Notes under the pieces: generated by a model | The model's input: the letters and a program-made list of their open reading frames with translations, nothing else | What the model was told of the DNA's origin: nothing | Databases searched by the model: none | Shown here: positions 11,460 through 23,400 of the stretch, one piece after another | How positions within the stretch are numbered: the first letter of the stretch is position 1 | Layout of the letters: the number at the start of each line of letters is the position of its first letter | Source of the DNA: Hyposmocoma kahamanoa | Lineage: Eukaryota; Arthropoda; Insecta; Lepidoptera; Cosmopterigidae | Assembly: GCF_003589595.1 (NCBI RefSeq) | Contig: NW_020653713.1 | Span: 4,517,056-4,581,055 of the forward strand | DNA length: 64,000 nucleotides | Reading direction: 5' to 3' | Translations under genes and position numbers: made by a program

Positions 11460-14400
11460 ATGGGGATATTTGGTAATTCTTCACCTTTCGACGCGGACGT
11501 AGGTAAGATTTCTCTAGCAATGAATAATACTCTTTAAGGTTAAAAACTTTCTTTGTTCACAATTCATATCATGTGACAGTATTTATATGAATAAATGCCT
11601 CAATTTCTACTACTTTCGTATCGATATTTGCGTTCAAGATACAAAAATCATACCATTGATATTGTTCAGGTAAGTCAGGAAAATCGTAAAGGCCTAAGCA
11701 TTTGCCATCGTGTAAGGCCATTTTTTTCACCGATAATTGGCTTTATGACTAAAAACTAAAGGTCTTATGCTTATAAGTAGATACACCAGGTTATTAATTT
11801 TCTAGTATTAGTCATTAGATTATATCTTATTATGAATTTGTCTTGAAAATTATGACTCATTCGTTATTATCGTATTTGTGGCGTACCTATTTAGTTCATG
11901 TTGCCTATCAGACCTTCAATACTAACAAGGGAAAAATGTTAAAAGGCCTTTAAGCTCTTCTCTTTAGAGAAGACATTTAAATTTACATTCTTAAATTATT
12001 AAGTTGTAATGTCATTTCGACTCATCTGAAAAACAGAGTCCGATGTGATTTTATAGCGAAAAGAGAATAAGTATGTTACAAGAATAATTTTGTTATTCAA
12101 ACTAAGGCCTATATAAAGGTGTTTTGAGAATTTATATATATTATTTTGTTTCGGAAATATAAAATCGAACAACGGTCGATCTGACATCCACAATGAAGAA
12201 GGACGAACGAAATGCACTATGTCCTGAGAACAAGTAGTTTTGCACATAGATCTTTGTGGTAGATATGGTGTACATTTAACACAAAATAATAATCATTCAT
12301 ATTATTATTTAAATAAAAAAAAATATTTATTCTGCAAATAAAAAATTCTATCTATGCATTAAAACTTTTCTATAAGATCCCACATCCAAATAAATTCATA
12401 AAACACCAATGGTATACATACATATATCTATTATATTCTATCCATGCTTTAAAACTTTTCTTTAGGATCCGATATCCAAAAATCCATTTTCTATATACAA
12501 ATTATCCAACTGGCTCACTATGTATGAGAAGGAAGGTGAGATGAGTCACCAAGTGAAATATTCATGCATATTTATAAAATTATGTTGATTTCTTGGACTC
12601 TCTTGATTTATTACATTATCTGGTCAAAGAACTTTAGATTATCAATCACCTAAAACGTTTTTTATTATGTGTGCATTTAGGTCTTTAATGTTATTAGCCT
12701 TATTGTCTTATCAGCAAACATTTATTTACAAATTTTAATTATTGTTTAGTGATTTAACTTCATAGACGTTTTTGGAGTATATCTATTACAGTACAAGGTA
12801 TTCTTTGGTGATGAATATTATTATTGATTAATGATATATTTATACTAATATTCCACCTCTAAGGGTGGCAAACTCGGGGACGAATTACTTTTGAGGTCGG
12901 TTTTTTTAGTACTCTGTACTGAGAATAAAATATTAGATTTTGGAGTTAATTGTTTCATTATTATTTGTAGTAAGGTTATGTTTCAAGTTTATTTCATGTT
13001 ATTATTAATTGTAATTTAAAACATACTTTGAATTTATATTTTTTGAGGAGTTACCGTTTAATCAGTGACATATTTTATAAATTAGTTTATATTATATTTA
13101 TTATAAAAATGTCGACAAGATGGAATTCCTGTTGTATCTATTGTAGACAATACAATGCAAGTAGTTTGTATTGCACACAGAATTCAATACAAAACCAAAT
13201 GAAAGACAAACAAAAAGGTACAAGAGATGACCTTATTCTAGATAACAATCTCTTTCAAGAGACCTTGAGATGACAATTTGACCTAGATCATGCCCTTATG
13301 TTGGTAACAGATAAATTATTTAAAATGCTAATATTACGCTTTACACGTCACGACTATATGCATTTGTGATATTTAGACATTCATATCGAAATATATAAAA
13401 ATAAAAAATGTGAATATTCAAAATAAATGTTCAAAATAAAAAAAAATTAATGTAAAATTAAAATGTTCAATAAAACCGATATTATTATCCAGGTTCAACT
13501 TCGGTCGCTACAACGAGTGCTTTAAAACAATTGTTGCCAAAAAACTGGGCATCTTTTTCAGGGTCAAACGGTACCTTAGTCCAGAACAGATTTTAAGTCT
13601 TTATCAAGCACAAACTGTTTGAAGTGTCACGATGTCGTATTTGCGTTTTTATCTCAACTCTATAGTCTTTTTTTACCTGACTGTACAAAGCAGGGAACTC
13701 TTTACTTTTACTCCACTAATTTGTTATAATTAATTGAAATAAAATGAGTGAACAAGTTCGGTGGTATAGGAGTACTGATGTCATGATGTCATGTATGGGA
13801 CTGTTCTGATTCGGTGGAGCGAAAAGTAATAAGACTGATTACTTGCTACGACTAGCAATTTTACCATAAATATACTTCTACATACCATAAACATTTAAAG
13901 TCGTGGTAACGTTTCAAGCAGAGGTACGTGGGTTCGAATTTATGAGCAACAGATTACAATTTAGTTCCACCCTCACCGTTCCTCCTTCAGATTACTTATG
14001 TACTTGTTTCGCTGGCACAGTGACCCGAAGTGGATCTTTGTCTCCGATACCAAAGTACGCCATTTCTTTTGGTCTTTGACTACTATTCTTCCAGCGATAT
14101 CACGAACGGCCCTCTGATCTCGGATGATGACTAATACGCCTTTTGACAGCTCGATTCTTTCTTCTCTCCTATTTTTTCCACATGCCCAACCAACGAAGTC
14201 GGGCGGATTTATTTCTGCGATTATTTTCGGTTCAGACACTAACTCTTCGATTCGTAGTAGAAAATCCGGAACACTCCTTCCTTATGGACATGGATATCCA
14301 CGAAGTGTTTTGATCTATCATTCGTGACGCACACGGAAAAGGAAACGTTGTAATTTAGGGTTATCATAACACACACACACACACACACACACATTCATAA

Positions 14401-17400
14401 ACCTACGCTAAGGAAACCCTGTATCGCGGGTGCCATGGAAACACATAGACAACCACAAATTACACCCAAACTTACGAGGGAAATAAATGTAGGCCATACA
14501 AATGTTTCTCTCGGCCAGGGAATCGAACCCAGAGCCTCTGCGTGGCAGTCCAGTATGATAACCGTTCAATTTACTATATAAATATATAGTTAATTGAAGG
14601 ATAAACTGTTACATTGATGCGGGACATGAACAATCATAAAAAAGACAGGAAGAGATTGGAGTAATTTGAAATGTGGTGTTGGCGGCGAATGTAAAAATAA
14701 AATGAATTGAGAAGATATCTTATGAAGAAGTTTTAAAAAGGGTTAGGCAACAAAGAAATCTTATTAACACAATGTGGAACAGTAGGGGAAAATATTCTTA
14801 CATCATTTAATATCATTTCACAGAGAAGGCGACATGCGAAAACAATACAAATGAAGAATGGGGTCTGATTCTGGAGATCTGCGACAGAGCAGGCGCATCG
14901 CCGCAAGCGGCGCGGGACTGCCTGCGCGCTGTACTGCGTCGCCTGGCACACCCTGATCCGCACGTGCAAGTCCACGCTGCTACGTTGTTGGACGCTTGTG
15001 TCGCTAACTGCGGACGCATTTTTCACCTTGAGGTGAGTTAGAAATTTCGCTGCAAATATTCTTTATTGGGCTAGGACGTCATCCAGGACGGATGAGGCAT
15101 GTGACCGAAAACCGAAAACAGTTGGACCACCGTGGTCGTCGGTATTCAAACTCATACAAAACAAACAGAAGTTGGACCACCAGAGATATTAACGATTAAT
15201 ATCTATGCTCCGTCTCTTTTTAGTAAGTGACCAGGGAGCCTAATCTCGATCTCCGTCCGACATCCGTCCGAAACAATTACTGCCAAATAAGCAATACTTG
15301 ACCAAATGAAAAGACGCGTGATGCGAATGAAGCTTCATACTGGATACTTGTCTTTTAATTTTGTCGAATATTACTTATTTGACAGTAATTGTTTCGGACG
15401 GATGTCGGACGGAGACCGAGAGTAGACCCCGAGCATTGTAGTTAGTCGTCACGAATAAGTACAGCAGTTTCTTTCAAGGAAGGAATATCGAATCTATTTT
15501 AAAATTGACCATCAATTGAAGTCTGTTTTTAATGATTATTATCATCCTGTTAAGATTAAGAGCCATGTTTGTGTCGGTGTAGCCTCCTCCATTCCTCACG
15601 ATCTATAATCAGCTCCTTGACCTCTTTATAGATGTTCACGTTGACGTTAGAGGTGCACACTACGATTCGATTTTTATGAAGATCGATTCTAGTGTATATC
15701 GTTTGTTAAAGGTAAAACCATATAAGTGACATTTTCCACAAAGTCTCTAATTTATATACTGCTCTCGTAAAGAAAAAAGGCACTATTATGCATACTTTAT
15801 ACAGCAGTTGTGCCTGTTTACGTTCCGAGGGCAGTATAGCTATGGTAAGAAAATCACTCTTTCTGCACGTGTTACTTAATAACAATAAGCTATAAACTTA
15901 AATAGTTTTATCTGCAGAAAGATGGCGATTTTCTGGCAACAGGTACGTATTTTAGAGATTTTTTGTGGAAAATGACACATATGTGGTTTTACCTTTAAGC
16001 AGACGATATGATCTAGCGATTTTTCGATCGATTCGAAATTGATTCAACATTAAAGCGAATCGTATCGTCTAGATTGTATTCATAATTTAAACAAAACAGT
16101 CTCTTTCTGATGAACCCCTATTTTATAATGGCCTGCAAGAAAAGCAATTTGGCAACATCTAAGTTCAATAAGTCTACAATCTGAACGTCTTTTCTCACTG
16201 GTTAGGTTAAAAGAAAATCGTAACCCACTGGAGTCAAAAAGGCTGTCAAAAGTATTTTCTTTTTATCGAAATTAATTTTGAAACGATTTTCATGAGATTA
16301 ATTCAAGAGCATACGATTCCGATCTGCGGATCGATTCAGAGGAATATGATCCATTACGATCCAAAAAATCGATACAACGCAAAAAATCGTGCATCCCTAG
16401 TTGATATCCTCTTTTATTTGCTCACTGAATGCTATTTTCAGTCTTCCTCTTTTTCTATTTTCCTATATTCCTCGCATCTATAACTTTTATAAATTCATCA
16501 TTATGTAATCATCCAAACAATTTCCACCTTCTGTTTACTTTTAAAATATTTCTTTCGTTTCTAGCAGGGTTTATAAAAAGGCTTTTCGAAGATAATGAAA
16601 CTTGTTACCGTTGTGGAAAAAAAATGTGTGCGTAATAAATACATGGATCAGATTAAATTGAAGGTCAAGGTTTTTGATCTCTCTACAGTTGTTTATGGAT
16701 AAGAAAAATATGAAAGGTCTTATTGTAATTTGTTAAAGGTGGCATCTCGCGAGTTCGAAACTGAATACCGTCGGTTGATATCGCGCGCGCAACCGGCTAT
16801 CGCGGCACGATTGCGTTCTTTACTTCGCAAATGGGCGGATGGGGAGTTCCGCTCAGATCCTCAGCTGGACCTTATTCCGGCTCTGGCGAAACAGCTGCGC
16901 GCTGAGCAAGCAGACGGGGCTGGTGCGCCTTCACAGAGCGCCAATGCTTCCACCACATCCGCTGCTGCCGCGGCCGCGGCCGCGCAGAAGGAACAGGTAT
17001 AGTTTAACTGCAATGTAATAGCACTAAGCACTTTTAGGTATATTCCAAGACAATTTTTGTTGTTGCAGCAATTTGGAGAATTAATAACTAAGAATGCCAA
17101 CAAGTAGCTCCACCACCGTTACTAGATCGAATAATAACCTGTAAATGAAATTCTATTTTAGCGGTTCTTGCAAATGTGACGGAAATTTAAGTATGGAAGT
17201 AACAGAGTTTGGGTCTTAGAGCCTTTTCCTGTTCAGCCTACCTACTAACTACCTCCGTGACCCAATGGTTACCATGCCACGCCGAGGTCCCGGATTCGAT
17301 TCCTGGACCGGGAGAAATATTTGTATGGTTTAAATTTATTTCTCTCGTGTGTTTGGGTGTAATTTGTGTGAAAAAATAACAAATATGCCTGAAACACGAC

Positions 17401-20400
17401 AACCTTGCTGCAATAAACAGAGTACGCTCGAAGTTTTTTGTCGAGGGATTCTGCCCTTGGAATAAGCAGGTAATGTTTTTAACACATGACATGACATGAC
17501 ACATTGTTATTGGCGCATCTAATTTGGATTTTCGATAACAGTAATGGTAAATTGTTTAGGAAGACCTAGCTCGCGCGATCGCCCTGTCCCTGAAAGAGTC
17601 TAATGCTACTGCGGCACCGGCGTCGTCGACGCTGTACCCGCGCGTGGACACGGAGGCCATCCCCGCGCAACCCGCACAGACCCCGCGCAAAGTACGCGCT
17701 TTGTACGACTTTGAAGCCGCTGAGGACAATGAACTTACATTTATGGCTGGCGAAATGGGTGAGTATTTTATGTTCGCACTTGGAGACGCATACGACGCGC
17801 GTTTTTTAAGTGCTCAAAAAGCAGATAGCTGCGTTTGTATCGCGTTTTACGCACGTTAAATAGATAACGAATTTCCTGTATATAAATATATCGTGATGTC
17901 TTTTCCAGTTCACGTGACGGACTCTAGCGACCCAAACTGGTGGAAGGGTTACAACGAGCGTGGGGAGGGCCTCTTTCCTGCCAACTTCGTCACCTTCGAT
18001 CTCAGCGAGCCCGCACCCAGTAAGTGATATTTTATTCATAATTTTTACACTACACTTTACATTTTTTTTTAAACCCATATGCCACTATTTCTTTGTGCTG
18101 TAGTCCTTACATTGATCCCGTTAACGTTTGTATAAAACAAAGTACGGCCATGACAGTAAGGTCCCCTTCAAACTTGACGCTATTATAAGCGCAGCAGAGG
18201 TGCGCCTTCAGTTATTTTTAGTTTACTAATTGTGACTGCAAAAGTGTCGCTGGCTAGTCACGACAATGGCGCTTCTAAATATTGCATGAAAATCGGTAGT
18301 GGCGCGGCTGCAGTGCTTCTATAAGCGTCTAATTTGAAGGCGCCCTAATAGGATGACTGCCGTTGTGTCATATTGTTTATAAAATGATAATTGACAGATT
18401 AAAGTACAGGAGTGTAAATAATTTCATTACAGAGTACTAAAAAATCGACCTCAAAAGTTATTCATCCCCTAGTTTGCCACCCTTAGAGGTGGAATATTTT
18501 CTTCAAATTTAAATGGACCACTACTCAGGTACCCTCTTTCCAACAAAAAAGAATCATCATAATCGGTTCACAACATACATACGAAAAAAACATACATTCG
18601 AATTGAGAACCTCCTCCTTTTTTTGTAGTCGGTTATTTTTATTATTTTATTGAGGGACAAACAGTTCCGCGTGTGAGAAAAAAAATACATATTTAAAATT
18701 AACAATGTCTGAACCTGTGGTCCCCTAAATACACTTTAAATAAAACAAAAAGATAACCCGGCAAATTGATACAATTATAAATAAATTACAACAATAAACG
18801 GGACGTGTATTTATAAGTCTCTCTACCTTCTATGTATATTTTAACTTAACTCTACCTTCTATATATATATATTTACGAAGTTTGTAAATTTGTCAAACAA
18901 CATTTACTTTTTTTATTTTAATTTCAATTTAAACCACGGGCGAAAAGAAACCCGAATAGATTTGTTTGTGGAAAGTACCCACAACTACACTTTACTTAAA
19001 AAGCTCCTACTACTTATGCACGAAAGTGTATAATAAACTGCCAAATGAAATTAAAAACCTGACATTTAAGAAAAATTACAATTGAATTGTATAAACATTT
19101 TAATTATTAAAAAATATTACGGTGTAAACGATACTTAGAACCATTGACTTACAATTATATGGACGTGGGGTCCGCGCTAAAAAGTGTCCTAACTTACAGG
19201 GCGTTAAAATCGTATACAGAGCGTCATTCACACTTTAGTTTTCGTTTGTTCGACTGACAGCGAAGCAAGCAAAATTAGACAGTACTGCGATGACATTACA
19301 ATTTAAATTCAACGTTTTAACTTTTTCATATTCCTTTACATGTCACTGCGTTTAAATAGGTTGACTTGGGACATTTTTTTCGTGGTTTTTGTGGTCGTCC
19401 ATTTATTTGTAAGTCAATGCTTAGAACAATAAATTTTACGTGCTATACATATATATTGGCTGAATAGATGAATTAATGTAACATGTACCATCTCAAATTT
19501 TTACTGAATTAATATTCAATTATTTTTTGTGACATTACTCTCCACTAGTTTGTTATAATTATTAATGCAAAGAAGAATGCCGGATGCGAACCAACGTCTT
19601 CTAGCAAACCGTGTCAGACGCTATGCCAACTAAACCACGGAATGAACCAGCGGAGCTCACAAATTTTTTAGCTATCTATGAGAAATCTCTAAAAGTATTT
19701 CGTCACCCAGTTAGATACCTTTACAGTTACCAGCCCCGGCTAGAGATGTCGCTATTCACTGTATTTAAAATTTTTATTGAATTGATATTCAATTATTTTT
19801 TGTGAAGTTACTATCAAGTACCATCTTGTAAGTCGATTCAACGCAAAGAAAAAATTTCATTATGTTGGTCTTAAAATTTTATAGAAGTGGAGACCCGCGG
19901 CCCGAAGAGCGTGCAGTTCGCTGAGAGCACAAGCGGGCTGAGCGCGCCCGTCGAGGACGCGCCCGTCGACATCGACGAACAGGCCATGGACGCCGCCCTG
20001 GCTTTGCTGCACGAGGCCGACGTCGAAGCCAGGAGCGACGAAGTACGTGTACCACATTGCGATAGTCTCATATCGACTGTGCAGCAACTGGCAGTCGGTG
20101 CTATCTCAATTTTGACAACTTTACAGGATGAAGAAAGAATTGTTTGCGTCATTTATATATTTTAGGAATCGATCCGATCGGGTAGTCTCGAATGGGGTTT
20201 CTGAGCGAGAAGATGAACCTGATTCCTACTATATCTTTCTAATTTGTGAGTTGAATCAACTATTGTTCCGATTAGAAATGTCAAAAGTTTCCGACCGGCC
20301 AATTGTGAATCGCAATTACGCGCCTCGGAAAATACGCAGTCTCCGATCGGGAGAGGCAATCAAAATCAAGATGCTGGTTTATTAAAAAAAAATACGTAGT

Positions 20401-23400
20401 TTTTAAATATTTTTTTTTATTATTTATTATTACACATGTATGTATGTACACTACGTATTTTTATTTAATAAACCAGACTATATAAATGATTTTTCTTCAT
20501 CCTGTAAAGTTGTCAAAATTGCGATTTCCGGAGAACCGGTTGCCAAGTCACAGTCGATATGCACATATTAAGGAAAAATCACATTGATTTATGTCTCATA
20601 TTAGGATGGTTGTGCAGTGAGGTAGTTGAGATGTCATTTGGTTTATTTTTATTTATTTAATAATTGCAAAAACCATTAACACGGTTCGTCCTGTTTCTTA
20701 TATTTGTAACTAATTATTAATATTATTAGGTATTATTTTTGTAATTGAGTACTAATCCCAATACTAACATAGTTATAAGGTGCCATGTTACTAATTTGCT
20801 TACCTAGACAATGTAGCCCATACTAGGGGCTACATTGTCTGGAATAAATTATTTTTATTTTATTTTATTTATTATTATGCAGTCGTTGGTGTTGACATAA
20901 TATTGTAGTGTGGTCTCGTGATAAATTGTTTTATTTATTTAAACTTCAGTCAGCTCTGGTGGCACTGGAGTCGCGCGTGCTGCGAATGGGCCCCCTCGTG
21001 GACGCGGCACTGGAACGTGCAGACACGAGACACGCGCGCCTTACGCAGCTGTCCGCCGAGCTTGTTCGGGCCCTCAACCTGTACCACGAGCTCATGCGTG
21101 ACCCTAAACCGATACACCAAGGTTAGCTCAACTTTTCAAACAAAATCTTAACTTAAGGTGCTTTACCGTGGCAATGTCACTCGCTCCTTAATGCTGCTTA
21201 GTGTGAAAGAGTTCGTCCAGGGAAGTGCTGCCACCTTACCTATTTCTGCCGCCAGCAGTGCTGGTGAAATTGCAGGCACATGTAACTTGCCAACTTATGT
21301 CCAATGGTGACGGGCGCGGTGGCAGTGCCCCTCAAATCTTTGCGATTTAAAGCTTCGAGTGGCACTACTGTTATGGACAGACGCAGGCATTAAAAAAATT
21401 TAAATGGTAAGGTAAACGTCTCCATAATAAGATACCAGATTCAAAACTTGTTGAAACAAAAACTATATACTAAAGCTTATTATAGTCCATTTTACGTGGG
21501 ATGGGTACTGAGACAATTTCAAATTTTTACGTTGCATGAATACCATATATCAATTGTAATTTTAAATAAAATAATTTTAAATATAATGTAAATACGAACT
21601 AAAAATATAAAGATAAATTACCCCAACTACTTGATGCGTGAAACGAAATATTTATACATAGAGATTTATACCATAGAATCGATAAATCGAATCGGCTATT
21701 GTGTATCTCACGTCCATTCCTACTGCTTAAATGAGTTTGTGAATTGACCTATAAAATCCTATTTACTTGCTATACCTATATACCAACAAAATTCTTCGGT
21801 ACTTCGAAGCACACTTAACACCGTAAAAAACCTGTTATATGCTGTACTTATCGTGTGTCGTCAGGCGTACACGGCGCTCACATGCACGCGGCGCCGTTCA
21901 TGGCGGGTGCGCCCGCGCCGCCGCCTCCGCCGCCGCAGCCCTTCGCGCCGCCGCCCGGCGCGCCGCCGCCCAGGTAAGGACCGCGTCATTCGATAAGTAG
22001 AAGATGATAGCCACAAATCATCATTAACATTCCGAATTAATTACTCTAAGATATTCTCTCTCTGGCTGAGTGAAGAAATAGATTTCACAGATGGTGTTAC
22101 GGCAAAAAAGACGTTAAAAACCAAAAAGTTGTTTGTCTGCAACAAGCACATAGAAAAATTTCGTAAGGTCTGTTGGTTTGTTCCGTGGCTTTGTTGGCGT
22201 AGCGTCTAGCACGGTTTGCAGGAAGACGCTGGTTCAAATCCAGCTGGATCGAAGGATATTTTCTTACTGTTCGATCTTAGTATTAATAAAATTATAATGT
22301 ATTCAAATAATTATCTTTAATGTTTGTTTTCATGACTTCGTAGCTACATCTGACGGAAAGAAATTGTGATGGGACATGTCGAACATACACAATCGAGTTA
22401 TTTGCAAGAACGTTATTTGATTGATTTTATGTTCCTTTTTGGTGAAATTGTGTATTTTTGATGATGTTTTACACAATATGTAGTAGGGTAATTCTTACAA
22501 AATCTCGAAATTCTTGTCCTTTAGTTTTATAAAAAAGGTATTTAATTCTTGCCGTGAAATTAATATTTAATAACAAATTATAATGCAATTGCTAGTAATG
22601 CCTACATAAAATATTGATTAGTCCATTTAAATAAAAACAAAATAATATAAAAATATCCCGAAACGTCGATTTGTTTGAAAAAACAAACATACGTGATTTA
22701 AACCCGGAAAAATAGTTTCATTTCCTATGTGTAACAATCGCGAAAACCTAATAATTCGATATCATTCCCTCACTATGTCCCAAGTTCCATAATCAAACAC
22801 GTTCTGTGCTTTAAGTCAACACACACAAAATAACCTTTAAATTTTAAACATTCGATCAAATAAAATATGTTTTTGCAATATTAAAGCTATCCTGTGGTAA
22901 AAACACGATAAATAAATTTAAAAAATGTATTATTGTCCATGTCCCAACCAAAAAAAACATTCCCTCACACTTTTGCCAGCACTCGATTTGTGAACGCATT
23001 TTTAATCTTTGGTAAATGCATTTTGTAAGTTTTAAAAAATTAGCGGCACTGTAAACATTTCAAAATGACAAAATTGAACTTGTGTGTGTTATGTATCCAG
23101 ATTTGCACATAACACACATACCTAAAACGTCAGGTCAATGCACTTGCATTCGCGCACCTCGGAACGCGCGCCCCGCGCATTGCAACGTGACCGATGCAAA
23201 ACTCATCATTTTAATTATAATTATGAGATACTTTTCGGCCCAACGTTCCTAACATCAGACGTAGACTAAATTCCTTTACTTAATATCTTTTTCGTATAAG
23301 TACTTTTAGACATAATGTACCTAACTTCAGACGTTCTCAAAATGATTTAGTTTAAGAAATACCTTTGTGGAAATTTAATATAGTTATTCATCATATTTTC

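Noticed and set aside
13973..14239. Minus-strand frame of 88 codons in Stam intron 1, beginning [19 protein letters not shown]
   Set aside because: The sequence looks protein-like, but no family or splice context could be named, so it is not called as a gene.
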